From Akkermansia muciniphila (lineage in GTDB: Bacteria > Verrucomicrobiota > Verrucomicrobiia > Limisphaerales > UBA9464), in NCBI GenBank assembly GCA_945883815.1, contig CAMCYJ010000031.1:1-34722 (forward strand): a stretch of 34,722 bases of DNA, read 5' to 3'. The notes beneath the pieces were generated by a model that did not search any database, had not been told where the DNA came from, and was given only the letters and a program-made list of their open reading frames with translations. Positions 32,788 through 34,722 of this stretch are shown in pieces. The translations under genes and the position numbers were made by a program. Each line of letters begins with the position of its first letter. Position 1 is the stretch's first letter.

Positions 32788-33507
32788 ATGAACTCTGTGC
32801 CCGCCGAACCCGTGCTGCTGGTCGAGGACGATCTGGATCTCGCAGGCAACCTCCAGGACTACCTCGAGCTCCACGGTTGGCTCGTCGATTATGCGCCGAA
32901 CGGGGCCTTGGCCCTGCACCGGTTGCTGACCGGGCGGCATGCCGCGGTGGTCCTGGATCTCCGCCTGCCCGGCCTGGGAGGTCTGGAGCTTTGCCGCAGG
33001 CTGCGCGGGGACGGCGGGACACCCGGCCTGCCGGTGCTCATGCTGACGGCGGCGGACACCTTGAGCGACCGTCTGGCCGGCTTCGAGGCGGGGGCGGACG
33101 ACTATCTGGTCAAGCCTTTCGCCCTGCCCGAGTTGTTGGCGCGCCTTCAGGCGCTGGTGCGCCGTTCCCAGCCTCATCTGGCGTCTCCGTCGACGGTGTT
33201 GCGTTTCGCCGACGTGGAACTTGATCCAGCGCTTCGGACCGTCCGCCGCGCAGGACGGATGCTCACGCTCACCAACATGGGCTTCGCCCTCCTCGAGATC
33301 CTCCTCAAGCGCGCTCCCGCTGTCGTTCCGCGCGCTGACATCGAGCATCACCTGTGGGGCGATCAACCACCCGGCAGCGATGCCTTGCGCACGCATCTGG
33401 CGGCCTTGAGGGCGGAGGTCGATCGGCCACCCTGGCCACCCCTGCTCCAGACCCACCGCGGCATCGGCTATCAGCTGCTGGCGGAATCCGGGGGCAAGCG
33501 CCGTTGA
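32788..33507 (+). CDS. OmpR/PhoB-family response regulator
   Basis: Two-component DNA-binding regulator of 239 residues. The receiver domain has the acidic pocket (E13, D14 and D15 in LLVEDDLDLAG), the phosphoacceptor D57 in VVLDLRLPG, the switch threonine in MLTAAD and K109 in DDYLVKPF. The C-terminal part (about 145-235) is a winged helix of the OmpR type: LTNMGFALLEILLKRAPAVV, then HLWGDQPPGSDALRTHLAALRAEVD and THRGIGYQLL. The kinase gene starts on the last base of its TGA stop (TGATG), showing translational coupling. The ATG has no Shine-Dalgarno sequence. Confidence 0.95.
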   Translation: MNSVPAEPVLLVEDDLDLAGNLQDYLELHGWLVDYAPNGALALHRLLTGRHAAVVLDLRLPGLGGLELCRRLRGDGGTPGLPVLMLTAADTLSDRLAGFEAGADDYLVKPFALPELLARLQALVRRSQPHLASPSTVLRFADVELDPALRTVRRAGRMLTLTNMGFALLEILLKRAPAVVPRADIEHHLWGDQPPGSDALRTHLAALRAEVDRPPWPPLLQTHRGIGYQLLAESGGKRR

Positions 33508-34722
33508 TGCAAACGATCCCCCCCAGCCCGCCGCCCCGTGTGGCCTCGCGCATCCGCTGGCTGCTCCTGGGCCTGGCTGCCACGATCACGTTGGTGTTCA
33601 CCGTGGGGGGATGGCTGTTGCTCCTGGAGGCGGAGGATGCCGTGCAGGATTCCTACCTCGGCTCGATGCTGCGCGAGGTCGCGCTCTCCGATCCGGGGAC
33701 GGCCCGCATGCCTGCCGGGTTCACCCGGGTCACGGACCCGTCCTGGTTGTTGGTCCGGCACGGCCTGAAGGACCCGCCCCGCCGGCCGGGACTTCATGAA
33801 TTCTTCGCCGACGACGAGGGGCGGCGGGCGTTGATCCCGGAGGGCCTGATCGGCCGTCTCAGGCTGTGGCTGGTGGATCCGCTGGAGCGGGAATACCGCC
33901 TGTGGTTCGAGCCGGCCCGGGATGGGCGCTCGGCGGTTTGGGTTGTGGCGGATCTCAAGGACCGCGAATTTTCCGAGGCCAATCTGGGCCCGGTCACGGC
34001 GATGCTGGGTGTCCTGGCTGCCGGCGTGCTGGTTGCGGCACTCCTGGCCAGTGCCGTCATCACCCGATGGGCGCTTCGTCCGATGCTGGCGCTGGCCGAT
34101 CGCGTCCGCACCCGTGAGGTGGGGCGGGAAACAGGCCGAACCAGCGGATCGACCCTCGCGCCCGGACTGCCCGACGACGAGATCGGCTACCTGGCCCGGG
34201 TGTTGGACGAATACCACGAGCGATTGCGGGAGTCCCTCGAACGGGAGAGGCGTTTCATCGCCGATTGCAGCCATGAATTGCGCACGCCGGTCACCACGCT
34301 GAAGGGGGCGGCCACGCTGCTCCGCGATATGCCGCACGACTCGGAGGCCCGGGAACGTCTCCTGGCCCGGATCGAGCGGGCGGGACGGCGCCTGGAGCGC
34401 CTCATCCAGACCTTCCTGATGCTGGCCCGCGAGAAGCGTCTGCCGCCGGCGGCCGGCGAGGTTGCGCTGTCCGCGGTCATCGCCGAGGTGCTCGACGAGT
34501 GGCGGGTGCTTCATCCCTCGCATCCTCTGTCCGTGCAGGTCGAGACGCACGCCGAGGTGACGCTGCGATGTCACCGCGAGATCGTGGCGGTGCTGGTCCA
34601 CAATCTCGTGGGCAACGCGTTCGCCCATCTCACGGGAGGGCGGCTGGACATCGTGGTGGCAAGCGATCCTTCGGGGGCGGCCATCCTTCGTTTCGAGGAT
34701 GACGGGCCCGGCCTGCCCGAGT
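33507..34722 (+). CDS. Sensor histidine kinase, truncated by the right window edge
   Basis: Membrane histidine kinase partner of the preceding regulator; 405 codons are visible and the end is outside the window. Two membrane helices (about residues 17-40 and 164-186) flank a periplasmic sensor domain of about 120 residues with no recognised fold. Then come a HAMP-like linker (about 187-235, with a loosely conserved acidic segment LPDDEIGYL), the dimerisation helix with the phosphoacceptor H256 in DCSHELRTPVTTLKG, and the ATP-binding domain with an N-box HNLVGNAFAH and a G1 box EDDGPGLP at the edge. The stimulus cannot be read from sequence; the outer-membrane barrel gene just upstream hints at an envelope signal. 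Confidence 0.95.
   Translation, partial: MQTIPPSPPPRVASRIRWLLLGLAATITLVFTVGGWLLLLEAEDAVQDSYLGSMLREVALSDPGTARMPAGFTRVTDPSWLLVRHGLKDPPRRPGLHEFFADDEGRRALIPEGLIGRLRLWLVDPLEREYRLWFEPARDGRSAVWVVADLKDREFSEANLGPVTAMLGVLAAGVLVAALLASAVITRWALRPMLALADRVRTREVGRETGRTSGSTLAPGLPDDEIGYLARVLDEYHERLRESLERERRFIADCSHELRTPVTTLKGAATLLRDMPHDSEARERLLARIERAGRRLERLIQTFLMLAREKRLPPAAGEVALSAVIAEVLDEWRVLHPSHPLSVQVETHAEVTLRCHREIVAVLVHNLVGNAFAHLTGGRLDIVVASDPSGAAILRFEDDGPGLPE

Overview
The window looks like a chromosomal segment of a GC-rich, flagellated Gram-negative bacterium of the Planctomycetota-Verrucomicrobiota group, most likely Verrucomicrobiota. This rests on two divergent Planctomycete-cytochrome-C/DUF1549/DUF1553 plus DUF1501 gene pairs, together with sigma-54, a flagellar export cluster, a sialidase-like protein and an outer-membrane barrel protein. 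The phylum is an inference; no rRNA is present to prove it. I saw no tRNA, rRNA, CRISPR array, phage or complete insertion sequence.

Layout. 1-735 (minus): N-terminal part of a DExH helicase running off the left edge. 887-4740 (plus): proB, mazG and rpoN. 4809-5855 (minus): sialidase-like secreted protein. 6026-11166 (plus): ABC ATPase, polytopic GT-C-like membrane protein and priA. 11341-14850 (plus): flagellar export gate fliO-fliP-fliQ-fliR-flhB, without flhA. 14932-16829 (plus): secreted esterase and zinc alcohol dehydrogenase. 16880-25177: two head-to-head cassettes, each a DUF1549/DUF1553 cytochrome-like protein followed by a Tat-exported DUF1501 protein. 25209-26750 (minus): zwf. 26751-27348: mostly non-coding, with hairpins and a promoter. 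27349-29975 (plus): FAH-family enzyme, terminator, proS. 30068-31663 (minus): cutA-ruvC-mog run. 32003-34722 (plus): outer-membrane barrel protein, OmpR-type regulator and a histidine kinase cut by the right edge.

Most genes are housekeeping (proline synthesis and charging, pentose phosphate entry, recombination, replication restart, nucleotide sanitation). The less ordinary parts are: (i) RpoN with about 140 extra residues inside its core-binding region; (ii) sequences matching sigma-54 -24/-12 spacing just upstream of both rpoN and fliO, which would link this RpoN to itself and to the flagellar cluster; (iii) the divergent DUF1549/DUF1501 cassettes, whose biochemical role is unknown; (iv) translation starts that mostly lack a Shine-Dalgarno sequence, often sit directly after CC or CCC, and in two cases coincide with a predicted transcription start; (v) a hairpin-rich intergenic block between zwf and the FAH gene. 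All assignments are by reading motifs and family resemblance; no database search was possible.
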